DNA of 64,000 bases from assembly GCF_037782385.1 (NCBI RefSeq), contig NZ_JBBEXD010000009.1:124001-188000 (forward strand), given 5' to 3'. Positions 37,822-46,369 of this stretch are shown here, in pieces; position 1 is the first letter of the stretch; every line of letters starts with the position of its first letter. A model generated the notes under the pieces. It was not told where the DNA came from and ran no database searches. It saw only the letters and a list, made by a program, of their open reading frames with translations. The translations under genes and the position numbers were made by a program. Source of the stretch: Ascidiimonas meishanensis. GTDB taxonomy: Bacteria; Bacteroidota; Bacteroidia; Flavobacteriales; Flavobacteriaceae.

Positions 37822-39333
37822 ATGTATTCTAAATCCAGAGGTATGAAATTAAGAAATCCGTTTATTTATATTTTTCTTTTTTTAATGATAACTAGCTGCG
37901 ACAATAAGAACGAACTTTTGAATGTGAAAGTTTATGAAACTTCATCAGAAGGTCATAAAATGACCGAAATAACAACGTTTTCTGGTACAGATGAAATTGT
38001 AGAAGTGAAGTTATTACCACAAGAAGAATTTCAAACAATTACAGGATTTGGAGGGTCTTTTACTGAAGCTTCTGCATATTTATTAAATAACCTTAGTAAA
38101 CAAAATAGAAACAAAATTTTAGAGGCTTATTTTGGAGAGACAGGAGCCAAGTATTCTTTGACACGTACTCATATGAATTCATGTGATTTTTCATTGAGTA
38201 ATTATTCATATGCGCCCGTAGAGGATGACAAAGAATTAATTCATTTTTCAATTGAAGAGGATAAAAATGATCTCATACCCATGATTCAAGATGCGATGAA
38301 AATCTCCAAAGATGGATTTAAAATCTTGTCTTCCCCTTGGACTGCACCACCTTGGATGAAAGATAATAACGAATGGCGTGGAGGAAAACTACTTCCTGAA
38401 TATTATGATACTTGGGCACTATTTTTTTCTAAATACATAGATGCATACAAAGCAGAAGGAATTGATATTTGGGGCTTTACAGTAGAAAATGAACCGTTGG
38501 GGAATGATAGTAACTGGGAAAGTATGCATTTTACAGCTGAGGAAATGACTCATTTTGTTCAGAATTTCTTGGGACCTAAATTAGAAGCCGACGGAAAAGG
38601 TGAGTTGAAAATTCTGGGATACGATCAAAATAGAGAACACTTGAACCATTGGGTAGATGCGATGTATAAAAATGAAGGAACTTCAAAGTATTACGATGGT
38701 ACGGCCATTCATTGGTATGCCAGTACTTACGAAGTATTTCCAGATGCGCTGCAATATGCCCATAAGAAAGCACCTAATAAACATCTAATTCAATCTGAAG
38801 CCTGTGTGGATGCAGAAGTTCCAAAATGGCAAGACGACGCTTGGTACTGGTCAAAAGAAGCAACAGATTGGGGATGGGATTGGGCACCAGAAGAAGATAA
38901 AAAGTATCATCCAAAATACGTTCCTGTATATAGGTATGCTAGAGATATTATTGGTTGTCTTAACAATTGGGTAGATGGTTGGATAGATTGGAATATGGTT
39001 TTAGATAGGCAAGGAGGCCCTAATTGGTTCAAAAATTGGTGTGTTGCTCCCGTAATTGTAGATATAGAAAGTGATGAAGTATATTTTACCCCTCTGTACT
39101 ATACAATGTCTCATTTCAGCAAATATATAAGACCTGGAGCTAAAAGAATAGGATTTGAAAATTCAGATGAATCACTTCTGGTAACTGCCACAAAAAATCC
39201 AGATGGAGCGATCACTGTTGTAATGCTTAATCAAGGTACTACACCCAAAACTATTCATCTTTCACTAGGAGACAAAATGAAAGAATTACAAATAAGTGCA
39301 GAGGCTCTGCAAACTGTTATAATTGCTAATTAA
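37822..39333 (+). CDS. GH30 beta-1,6-glucosidase/glucanase lipoprotein
   Basis: About 503 residues from the ATG at 37822; ATG 37843 is equally good and begins directly at the lipoprotein signal (MKLRNPFIYIFLFLMITSC). GH30 signatures: QTITGFGGSFTEASAYLLNN, LSSPWTAPPWMKDN, acid/base Glu in FTVENEPLG and nucleophile Glu in HLIQSEACVD, followed by a C-terminal beta-sandwich (VTATKNPDGAITVVMLNQG). In laminarin loci GH30 removes beta-1,6 glucose branches. The gene starts 2 bases after the GH17 stop and precedes the transporter. Confidence 0.92.
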   Translation: MYSKSRGMKLRNPFIYIFLFLMITSCDNKNELLNVKVYETSSEGHKMTEITTFSGTDEIVEVKLLPQEEFQTITGFGGSFTEASAYLLNNLSKQNRNKILEAYFGETGAKYSLTRTHMNSCDFSLSNYSYAPVEDDKELIHFSIEEDKNDLIPMIQDAMKISKDGFKILSSPWTAPPWMKDNNEWRGGKLLPEYYDTWALFFSKYIDAYKAEGIDIWGFTVENEPLGNDSNWESMHFTAEEMTHFVQNFLGPKLEADGKGELKILGYDQNREHLNHWVDAMYKNEGTSKYYDGTAIHWYASTYEVFPDALQYAHKKAPNKHLIQSEACVDAEVPKWQDDAWYWSKEATDWGWDWAPEEDKKYHPKYVPVYRYARDIIGCLNNWVDGWIDWNMVLDRQGGPNWFKNWCVAPVIVDIESDEVYFTPLYYTMSHFSKYIRPGAKRIGFENSDESLLVTATKNPDGAITVVMLNQGTTPKTIHLSLGDKMKELQISAEALQTVIIAN

Positions 39334-39355
39334 AAACTAACTTAAATACATCGAT

Positions 39356-40921
39356 ATGTCGCAAAACAAAACCGCTGCAAAAGACAAAGTTCCTGTTGGC
39401 CAAAAAGCTGCATTTGGGGCAGGGCATTTTATATTGAATATTTTACCTGGTACACTAGGTGTTTTCATTCAATTTTTCTTACTAACAGCTTGGGGAGTTG
39501 ATCCTCTTTGGGCAGGACTTTTGGGTGGTTTACCAAGAATATTCGATGCTATAACAGACCCAATAATGGGTTTTATTTCCGATAACACAAAATCAAGATG
39601 GGGACGTAGAAGACCCTATATTTTTATTGGTGCACTAATAAGTGGAGTTCTCTTCTTTTTAATGTGGCAGCTTGATGACAATGCTTCACAAACCTATATT
39701 ATTTGGCATGTAATGATCGTTCAAATTCTATTTCTTGTGGGTAATACGATGTTTGCAACCCCACTTGTAGGACTTGGATATGAAATGACATCTGATTATA
39801 ATGAAAGAACAAGATTAATGAGTTTTGCAAACAGTATGGGGCAAATTGCTTGGATGATTGTTCCTTGGCTGTATGTTATTATTCCAGACTCAAATACATT
39901 TAATACCCAAACAGAAGGAGTGAGAACAATGGCCCTGATTGTAGGAGCCATGTGTGTAGTATTTGGAATTCTTCCGGCAATGTTTTGTAAAGGAATTGAT
40001 TCTGCAAACATGGAGAATAGAACAGAAATTACATTCAAAACACTGGCCTCCAATATGAAGGAGTTATTTAGAGGGATTGTTCAAGTTTCTAAAAACAAAC
40101 CTTTCATGAAATTATGTGGAGCCACATTTTTGGTTTTTAATGGGTTTCAGCTTGTAGCTGCATTTGGGGTGTTTATTATTGTATTTTACATGTACAATGG
40201 TAGTTATGAATTGGCAGGTACTTGGCCGGCTTGGTTTAATACAATAAATGCCATGATTACTGCATTTTTAGTTATTCCTATTATTTCAAAAATGGCGAGC
40301 AAATGGGGAAAGAAAAAGGCTTTTATAATCTCTACAACTTTGTCTATTGTTGGATATCTTTTGAAATGGTGGGGCTTTGATAAAGAACTGAATAGTAAAT
40401 TTAGTGAAACCGGATTTGGTAAAGGCTTAAATTCTGCTGTAGGTTCTCTCTTTGAATCATTAAATCCTATCTTGAATGATATTGGAATGTCTTGGTTCAC
40501 CATAGATCCCGGTAGTGAAATTCCATGGCTTATATTTGCACCAGTTCCATTATTTGCTTTTGGAATGGGTGGATTATTTACGTTGATGATGTCTATGACA
40601 GCGGATGTGTGCGATTTAGATGAATTAGAAAATGGGATGCCACGTAAAGAAGGTACTTTTGGTGCCATCTATTGGTGGATGGTTAAATTGGGCCAAGCTA
40701 TCGCACTTGTGTTAGGAGGATTAATTTTAAAGATTGTAGGATTTGATCCAAATGTTACTGAGCAAACGCTGGAAACCATGAACAATCTTAGAATTGCAGA
40801 TATAGTAATTCCTTCATTTACTGCGGCACTGGCTATTCTGGTAATGTGGAAATATAGTCTTAGTGAAGAACGCGCAAAAGAAATTAAAGAGATGTTGGTT
40901 GAACGCAGAGGGGAGCTTTAA
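39356..40921 (+). CDS. GPH-type (MFS) sugar:cation symporter
   Basis: A 521-residue membrane protein with about 12 helices. Family signs: IFDAITDPIMGFISDNTKSRWGRRRPYIF near residue 60-90 (here cited as DPIMGFISDNTKSRWGRRRP), and GMPRKEGTFGAIYWWMVKLG in the C-terminal half. GPH symporters bring oligosaccharides or glycosides through the inner membrane with Na+ or H+. Between the GH30 and cytoplasmic GH17 genes, the obvious cargo is laminari-oligosaccharides destined for the cytoplasmic phosphorylase and GH17. Confidence 0.9.
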   Translation: MSQNKTAAKDKVPVGQKAAFGAGHFILNILPGTLGVFIQFFLLTAWGVDPLWAGLLGGLPRIFDAITDPIMGFISDNTKSRWGRRRPYIFIGALISGVLFFLMWQLDDNASQTYIIWHVMIVQILFLVGNTMFATPLVGLGYEMTSDYNERTRLMSFANSMGQIAWMIVPWLYVIIPDSNTFNTQTEGVRTMALIVGAMCVVFGILPAMFCKGIDSANMENRTEITFKTLASNMKELFRGIVQVSKNKPFMKLCGATFLVFNGFQLVAAFGVFIIVFYMYNGSYELAGTWPAWFNTINAMITAFLVIPIISKMASKWGKKKAFIISTTLSIVGYLLKWWGFDKELNSKFSETGFGKGLNSAVGSLFESLNPILNDIGMSWFTIDPGSEIPWLIFAPVPLFAFGMGGLFTLMMSMTADVCDLDELENGMPRKEGTFGAIYWWMVKLGQAIALVLGGLILKIVGFDPNVTEQTLETMNNLRIADIVIPSFTAALAILVMWKYSLSEERAKEIKEMLVERRGEL

Positions 40922-41043
40922 TAAGCATAATTATTGATACAGAGTCTAAGTAATTCATGGGAGTAAAAAAATGAAAGGGAACGCTATGCGATATCAATGA
41001 AACAAAAGATTTTAATAATTTAAGTAATTAAGAATAAAATACC

Positions 41044-41111
41044 TTCTATCTTTCATCGTTAGATGATTCATTAAAACGTCTAAATTAAGTGGATGTTGTT
41101 GGAAGATAGAA
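41044..41111 (+). promoter_or_regulatory. Structured leader before the cytoplasmic GH17 gene
   Basis: Outer arms TTCTATCTT (41044-41052) and AAGATAGAA (41103-41111) pair perfectly; nested arms CATC/GATG and TTAGA/TCTAA (41059-41063 with 41078-41082) lie inside. The element sits in the 231-base gap between transporter and GH17, ending about 40 bases before the start. It may be a regulatory RNA or operator; there is no T run, so it is not a standard terminator. Confidence 0.4.
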
Positions 41112-41152
41112 ACTTGAAATAACAAAAACAATTAAAAACATAGTTAAAAAAT

Positions 41153-42040
41153 ATGTCTTCAGGAAGAAAAGAAAAATTTCTAGCGTTAGCATCGCTTGAT
41201 TATGCAGGTAAAACAACCGAAGAACTCAAAATATTAAGCAGAAAAGTTTTAGAAAATGGAATGCATGGTCTTTGTTTCAGTCCTTATATGGAAGGTCAAA
41301 AACCGGGAGATCAAATGTCTGAAGAACAAATTCACCGGAGAATGAAAATTATTCAACCGTACACCAAATGGATTCGTTCTTTTTCATGTACGGATGGAAA
41401 TGAAGCTATCCCAAGAATTGCTCACGAGTACGGTATTAAAACAATGGTGGGTGCCTGGTTAGGAGATGATTCAGAAATTAATAAGAAAGAGATAAAGGGT
41501 CTTATAGAACTAGCAAATCAAGGATATGTAGATATAGCTGCCGTAGGCAATGAAGTACTTTATCGTGGTGATTTGACAGAAGCTGAATTGCTGGACTTTA
41601 TTTATCAAGTAAAAAAAGAGATCAAAAACATACCTGTAGGATATGTAGATGCTTATTACGAGTTTACAGAGCATCCTAAGGTAACGGAAGCTTGTGATGT
41701 AGTACTTGCAAATTGTTATCCATTTTGGGAAGGTTGCGATTTAGATTATTCATTGCTTTATATGAAGGATATGTATCAACGTGCACTTCGTGCAGCAAAC
41801 GGAAAAAAAGTGATCATATCAGAAACAGGTTGGCCGAGTCAAGGAACTAATCTGGAAGGGGCGTACCCAACTTATGAAAATGCCTTGAAATATTTTATGA
41901 ATACCCAAAAATGGTCAGAAGATGAAGATATTGAGATTTTCTATTTTTCTTCTTTTGATGAGTCCTGGAAAGTTGGTGCCGAAGGTGATGTAGGAGCTTA
42001 TTGGGGCCTATGGGATAAAGATGAGCAGTTAAAGTTTTAA
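41153..42040 (+). CDS. Cytoplasmic GH17-like glucosidase
   Basis: A 295-residue protein without signal peptide or lipobox. GH17-type barrel: IIQPYTKWIRSFSCTDG, IKTMVGAWLGDD, acid/base Glu in IAAVGNEVLYRG, nucleophile Glu in VIISETGWPSQG, then IEIFYFSSFDESWK. Both catalytic glutamates are present. It differs from the lipoprotein GH17 upstream by being much shorter and intracellular, and would finish imported beta-1,3-gluco-oligosaccharides alongside the phosphorylase. It may be transcribed with the operon or from its own structured leader. Confidence 0.9.
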   Translation: MSSGRKEKFLALASLDYAGKTTEELKILSRKVLENGMHGLCFSPYMEGQKPGDQMSEEQIHRRMKIIQPYTKWIRSFSCTDGNEAIPRIAHEYGIKTMVGAWLGDDSEINKKEIKGLIELANQGYVDIAAVGNEVLYRGDLTEAELLDFIYQVKKEIKNIPVGYVDAYYEFTEHPKVTEACDVVLANCYPFWEGCDLDYSLLYMKDMYQRALRAANGKKVIISETGWPSQGTNLEGAYPTYENALKYFMNTQKWSEDEDIEIFYFSSFDESWKVGAEGDVGAYWGLWDKDEQLKF

Positions 42041-42094
42041 TAAAAGAAAATTAAAGGAGCTGTTGGCTTATTAAAGCATCCTTTATACTAAAAG

Positions 42095-42165
42095 AATTGC
42101 ATCAAATATAATCGAAATACTTCATCCAAAATAGATGATTATTCGGTTCAGTTTGATGCAATTTT
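42095..42165. terminator. Long imperfect hairpin, bidirectional terminator between convergent genes
   Basis: AATTGCATCAAA (42095-42106) pairs with TTTGATGCAATT (42152-42163), and the interior continues the stem imperfectly (AATCGAAATA with TATTCGGTT, TTCATC with GATGA). A TTTTT run follows on the plus strand. It lies between the convergent GH17 and GH2 genes. Confidence 0.7.
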
Positions 42166-42298
42166 TGTTTTACTTAAGTTCATTGTATTTCTATTCAAAA
42201 ATGGGAATTATTGAATCAAAATATCATAATTTTTTTTTTGTTAAGATTATTTCATGATCACGTTTTTTTAAATAGAAAAAAACCGTTTCAAAATATCT

Positions 42299-45200
42299 TT
42301 AAAATGGTTTTATAGTAAATCTATATTCACATTTTGTGGGGTCTATTCTATATTTTTCATTAGCCAATACGAATTCACTCCAACTTTTATCTCCACCAAC
42401 TCCAGTTTGTTTGTAATCAATTTGTAACCAGACAGCCGCTTTAGGTTTTATATCAAAAGAATATCGCTGCATTTTTATATTTCCTGTGTCAAAATCTGAA
42501 ATAGGATTGTGATGTGCAGAAAACGAAAAAGTTTTATCTGTCATAAACTTTAGTCCTCTGTTTTTTTGATCTTTTAAAGAGACAAATCTTGTTTCTGTTC
42601 GGTATCCATTTTCTTGCGGTCTTGCATAAGGAACATAAAAATCTTCTACCTTATTTTCATAGTAACCAACAAAAGCACTCGTATTTCTATCTTCATAATT
42701 TTCATGTGGTCCTTTACCATAATAACTTACCTGATCAAATTCATTTCTTAAAACAAATTGCATTCCATACCTCGGAATAAACTTTAGAACCTTAATATTT
42801 CTCGGTATCAACTTACACTTTACTTCCAATCTTCCATCAAAATGAATTACATAGTCTATTCTATTTACAGCCTTAATCTCCTTATAAAATTGTTTATATG
42901 TGAATGAAATATACTTTTTAGCTTCTTCCTTTTTTTCTACAGATGTTGAATCATACTTTTCTGCTGCTGTTCTCCATTTAAAATAGTCACTACCTAATGA
43001 ATCCTGTAATTTCCAAGTGTCAAAATCCTGATCAGTAGGAGCTCTCCAAAAATTCATTTTAACAGGTTCTTGTAACATTTCTAATCCATCTTTTTTAATG
43101 CTTACTAATCCGAACCCAGTTTTGCTAAATGTATATTCTAGATTCTGAACTTTTACAAAAAACTTTTTTTCATCTTCAGAAAATTCAAGTTTTTCTTTTC
43201 CTTTAGGGGGTAAAGGAGTTGCTTCTTTATATAAAAACTGTTCTGAGGCTATTAAACTTCCCTTTTTTATAAACGGAGAATCTTTTGTAGTATGTGCGTA
43301 AAAATTAACAAGATACTCTTTAAGTGGATCTTTGTCATAATTAAAATCAAAACTAACCAGTTCTTTTTGCTGAGGCTGTATTGTATTGATGTTTAATACC
43401 GTACTATATATTTTTTTACCGTTTTCAATCAATTCAACTGTAAAGATTAAATCTTCTGTAGACAGGAAGAAATTCTCATTAAAGATTTGGTATAGTGTGG
43501 CATTTTTTTGTGAAAATTGAATATTCTGATATACTTTTTGCACCTCATAAAGACTTGGGTGAGGAGTTCTATCTGCCGTCATTAAGCCTTTAGCGAAAAA
43601 GTTATTGTCATTCCATATTTTTTCGGAATCAAAATCACCTCCATATTTATAATAAATTTCACCAGATGGATTCTTTTTTTCTAAACCTTGATCTATCCAA
43701 TGAGAAATAAAACCTCCTTGCGCTTTTGGGTTACTTCTTATCCATTCCCAATAATCTTTAAAGTGACCGCTCGCGTTGCCCATAGAATTACCATAGGTAA
43801 ACCAAATAAATGGACGTTGCTCTTCTTTAGGTTTTTGACTATCCAGATCAAAATAATCTATAATTTTTTTGTCTTGATCATAATACACCCGGCTAATAAC
43901 GTCTGTATTTCTGCTGTTATTTTCAACCTCTGGCTTGTCAGCACTTTCATAATGGACAGGACGGGTGCTATCAAAATTTTTAAGCCATTTGTACGCATTT
44001 AAATAATGGGTGTCTGCATCTGTTGTGTTTCCAAGAGACCATAGAATAATTGATGGATGATTGACATCTCTTCTTACCATTTGTTCTATTCTATCTAGAT
44101 GCATTTGCTCAAAGTCTTTCCTGAAGGTAACATTAATAGAATCTAGGCCATAATCGTTAGATTTAAGATTAGCCTCATCTATTACAAAAATGCCATATTG
44201 ATCGCATAGTTCATACCACAATGGATCGTTTGGATAATGTGCAGTTCTTACTGCATTGATATTATATTTTTTAAAGTCTTTAATATCTTCAAGCATACTT
44301 TCCTGTGAAAGTACATGTCCATTTTTAGGGTCATGTTCATGTCTATTTACTCCCTTTAACAAAATAGGTTGCCCATTAACTAAAAGTTGACCATTGCCTA
44401 TTTCAATAGTTCTAAAACCAATACGGATTTTGGTTGCATCTAGTTGATCTCCTTTATCATCTTTAACCACGATCTGGAGATCATAAAGTTCAGGAGTCTC
44501 CGTAGACCAAGGGGTTACAGTTAAATATTCATCAGAGAAATTAAAATTGTGCTGCTCGTCTTTAGAGGCTGTTATTTTCTTAGATCCGGAGGTAACCACA
44601 CGATTTACATCAAGCACTTTAATTTCAATTTTCAACACCTGATCTTTGCCAGTAGTATTCTTTAGAGCAAGTTCCATGTTAATAAGTCCTTCTTTGTAGT
44701 TTGATTTATCTAAAGAAGCATTCACCTTTAAATCTTGAATGTAGATTTTATTTGTTGCGTATACATAAACATCCCTCTCTATGCCGCTAACTTTCCAAAA
44801 ATCTTGATCTTCAAAATAAGATCCATCACACCATCTGTATACTTCAACCGCAATAGTATTCTTTCCTGGTTCAATAAATTTTGTAATATTAAATTCTCCA
44901 GGAGTTTTAGAACCCTCTTTATAGCCTACCTTTTTACCATTTACCCATACATAATAAGCAGAGCTAACTGCACCGAAATGGACAAATATATTTTTGCCGT
45001 TCCAATCTGTTGGAACAGAAAATGTTCTTTTATAACTCCCTACCGGATTGTTGTCATGTGGTATTTCAGGCGCATTTTTTGGAAAAGAATAATTAATATG
45101 GGTATAAATAGGATTTCCGTAACCATGCATTTGCCAATTAGATGGAACAACCAAGCTATCCCATTTAGATACATCATAACTATCTTTATAAAAATATTTA

Positions 45201-45442
45201 GGTCTTTCTGATGGCTTCGCTACCCAATTAAACTTCCAAAACCCATTGAGACTCTGGTAGTTTGAAAGATCTGCTGGGAATTTGTTTAAAGAGTTTGCAT
45301 CATAGTGATAAAAGGAAGCTCTAGCTTTTTCGGTATTTATAGAATTTATCTTTGGATTCTCCCAATCCATTATTTTTTGTGCATCAACGAAATTGGTTAA
45401 AATAATAAAGATGAATAGGAAGGTATAATGGATACTTTTCAT
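42299..45442 (-). CDS. GH2 LacZ-like protein lacking both catalytic glutamates (putative pseudoenzyme)
   Basis: A 1047-residue exported protein (signal peptide, FLFIFIILTNFVDAQ) with the complete beta-galactosidase architecture: sugar-binding domain (VPSNWQMHGYGNPIY, RWCDGSYFEDQDFWKVSGI), Ig-like domain, TIM barrel (GVNRHEHDPKNGH, NAVRTAHYPNDPLWYELCD, HWIDQGL, MTADRTPHPSLYE) and C-terminal beta-sandwich. The acid/base motif reads WSLGNTTD (Thr473 where LacZ has Glu461) and the nucleophile motif reads WFTYGNSMGN (Thr549 for Glu537). The 76-residue spacing equals that of E. coli LacZ, so the alignment is firm. The metal-binding ETHG becomes KSND. It is probably not a hydrolase but may still bind sugar. 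Convergent with the glucan operon. Confidence 0.9.
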   Translation of the reverse strand: MKSIHYTFLFIFIILTNFVDAQKIMDWENPKINSINTEKARASFYHYDANSLNKFPADLSNYQSLNGFWKFNWVAKPSERPKYFYKDSYDVSKWDSLVVPSNWQMHGYGNPIYTHINYSFPKNAPEIPHDNNPVGSYKRTFSVPTDWNGKNIFVHFGAVSSAYYVWVNGKKVGYKEGSKTPGEFNITKFIEPGKNTIAVEVYRWCDGSYFEDQDFWKVSGIERDVYVYATNKIYIQDLKVNASLDKSNYKEGLINMELALKNTTGKDQVLKIEIKVLDVNRVVTSGSKKITASKDEQHNFNFSDEYLTVTPWSTETPELYDLQIVVKDDKGDQLDATKIRIGFRTIEIGNGQLLVNGQPILLKGVNRHEHDPKNGHVLSQESMLEDIKDFKKYNINAVRTAHYPNDPLWYELCDQYGIFVIDEANLKSNDYGLDSINVTFRKDFEQMHLDRIEQMVRRDVNHPSIILWSLGNTTDADTHYLNAYKWLKNFDSTRPVHYESADKPEVENNSRNTDVISRVYYDQDKKIIDYFDLDSQKPKEEQRPFIWFTYGNSMGNASGHFKDYWEWIRSNPKAQGGFISHWIDQGLEKKNPSGEIYYKYGGDFDSEKIWNDNNFFAKGLMTADRTPHPSLYEVQKVYQNIQFSQKNATLYQIFNENFFLSTEDLIFTVELIENGKKIYSTVLNINTIQPQQKELVSFDFNYDKDPLKEYLVNFYAHTTKDSPFIKKGSLIASEQFLYKEATPLPPKGKEKLEFSEDEKKFFVKVQNLEYTFSKTGFGLVSIKKDGLEMLQEPVKMNFWRAPTDQDFDTWKLQDSLGSDYFKWRTAAEKYDSTSVEKKEEAKKYISFTYKQFYKEIKAVNRIDYVIHFDGRLEVKCKLIPRNIKVLKFIPRYGMQFVLRNEFDQVSYYGKGPHENYEDRNTSAFVGYYENKVEDFYVPYARPQENGYRTETRFVSLKDQKNRGLKFMTDKTFSFSAHHNPISDFDTGNIKMQRYSFDIKPKAAVWLQIDYKQTGVGGDKSWSEFVLANEKYRIDPTKCEYRFTIKPF

Positions 45443-45979
45443 TTGTATTTTAATATTTATTCAATTTAATTTTAAAGCACCAATGTCGGATAAATTCTTG
45501 ATAAGACTACTTAAAATGTCATAAGTGGGATTTAAACTATAAATAATACCAAAAGTATCCATATCATTTTATAAATAAAAATAGCCCTATTTTCAATTAA
45601 GCTACTGTTTTTTAGGGGATAGTCATCCGTAGCAAGTCTACTTTTGTCTTAAACAAAGCTCAGATAAGAAGTGGGGTTTATGTTATAAAAGTGATTCTTT
45701 GGATCAATTTGTTTTTTTAGAGGAAAAAGTTGTTGATGAAATTTAGGTTAGGTACTCACTATATTGCTTTGTTTTCTAGTTTTAATCAACCGTTAATCCT
45801 TTTACGATTTCTCTCCTTCTCTTTACATAGAAAAATGCCATCTGTAACTTTAACTTATTCATCTGGACAGTAATTTCTTTTTTCCAAATGGAATTATTAA
45901 AACCTTTTCTTTTTCCTAAATCCCAGCCATTTAAATAAAATATTTTTCTTTTTGGAAAAGCAAGAAAATAGATTTTTTA
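45443..45979. other. Intergenic region upstream of GH2 gene
   Basis: 537 bases between two minus-strand genes. A 60-codon open frame on the minus strand ending near 45785 (containing FYLNGWDLGKRKGFNNSIW) reads somewhat like protein but has no usable start before MNKLKLQM. No -7 box exact match, hairpin or known element was found. Confidence 0.35.
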
Positions 45980-46357
45980 TTATAAAAACCTAGCTACGAC
46001 TAAAATCCAACCTATCAATAAACACAAACCACCTAACGGAGTGATGGGACCAAGTAATTTAATCTTTTTTCCTAGAGAAGCAGAGATACAAAGCCCATAG
46101 ATGCTAAAAGAAAATAAAACAGTACCTATAATCAAGAACCAAGCAATGGTTCGTTCAAGGGATGTATCTAGATTCAAGTTAAAACCTAGGATAAGCAAAA
46201 CTAAAGCATGATACATTTGGTATTTTACTCCAGTTTCAAAACTTTGCATGAGATCTGGTGTAAATCTTTTTTTTAAAGCATGCGCGCCAAAGGCGCCTAA
46301 AACAATTGCTAAGGCCCCAAAGAGACCCCCTATTATAAGTACTAGTTGTTGTGTCAT
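45980..46357 (-). CDS. DUF423 family small membrane protein
   Basis: A 125-residue protein with four hydrophobic segments and the DUF423/YgdD signature: LFGALAIVLGAFGAHALKKR at the N-terminus, FETGVKYQMYHALVLL, and PLGGLCLLIGWILVV at the C-terminus. Inner-membrane location; function unknown across the family. It follows mnmE by 12 bases on the same strand and is probably co-transcribed with it. Confidence 0.9.
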   Translation of the reverse strand: MTQQLVLIIGGLFGALAIVLGAFGAHALKKRFTPDLMQSFETGVKYQMYHALVLLILGFNLNLDTSLERTIAWFLIIGTVLFSFSIYGLCISASLGKKIKLLGPITPLGGLCLLIGWILVVARFL

Positions 46358-46369
46358 TAATTTAATTTT

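Noticed and set aside
45785..45975. About 60-codon minus-strand frame downstream of the DUF423 gene, with protein-like sequence GWDLGKRKGFNNSIW
   Set aside because: No usable start codon before the last 25 residues and no recognised family; mentioned only in the intergenic entry.
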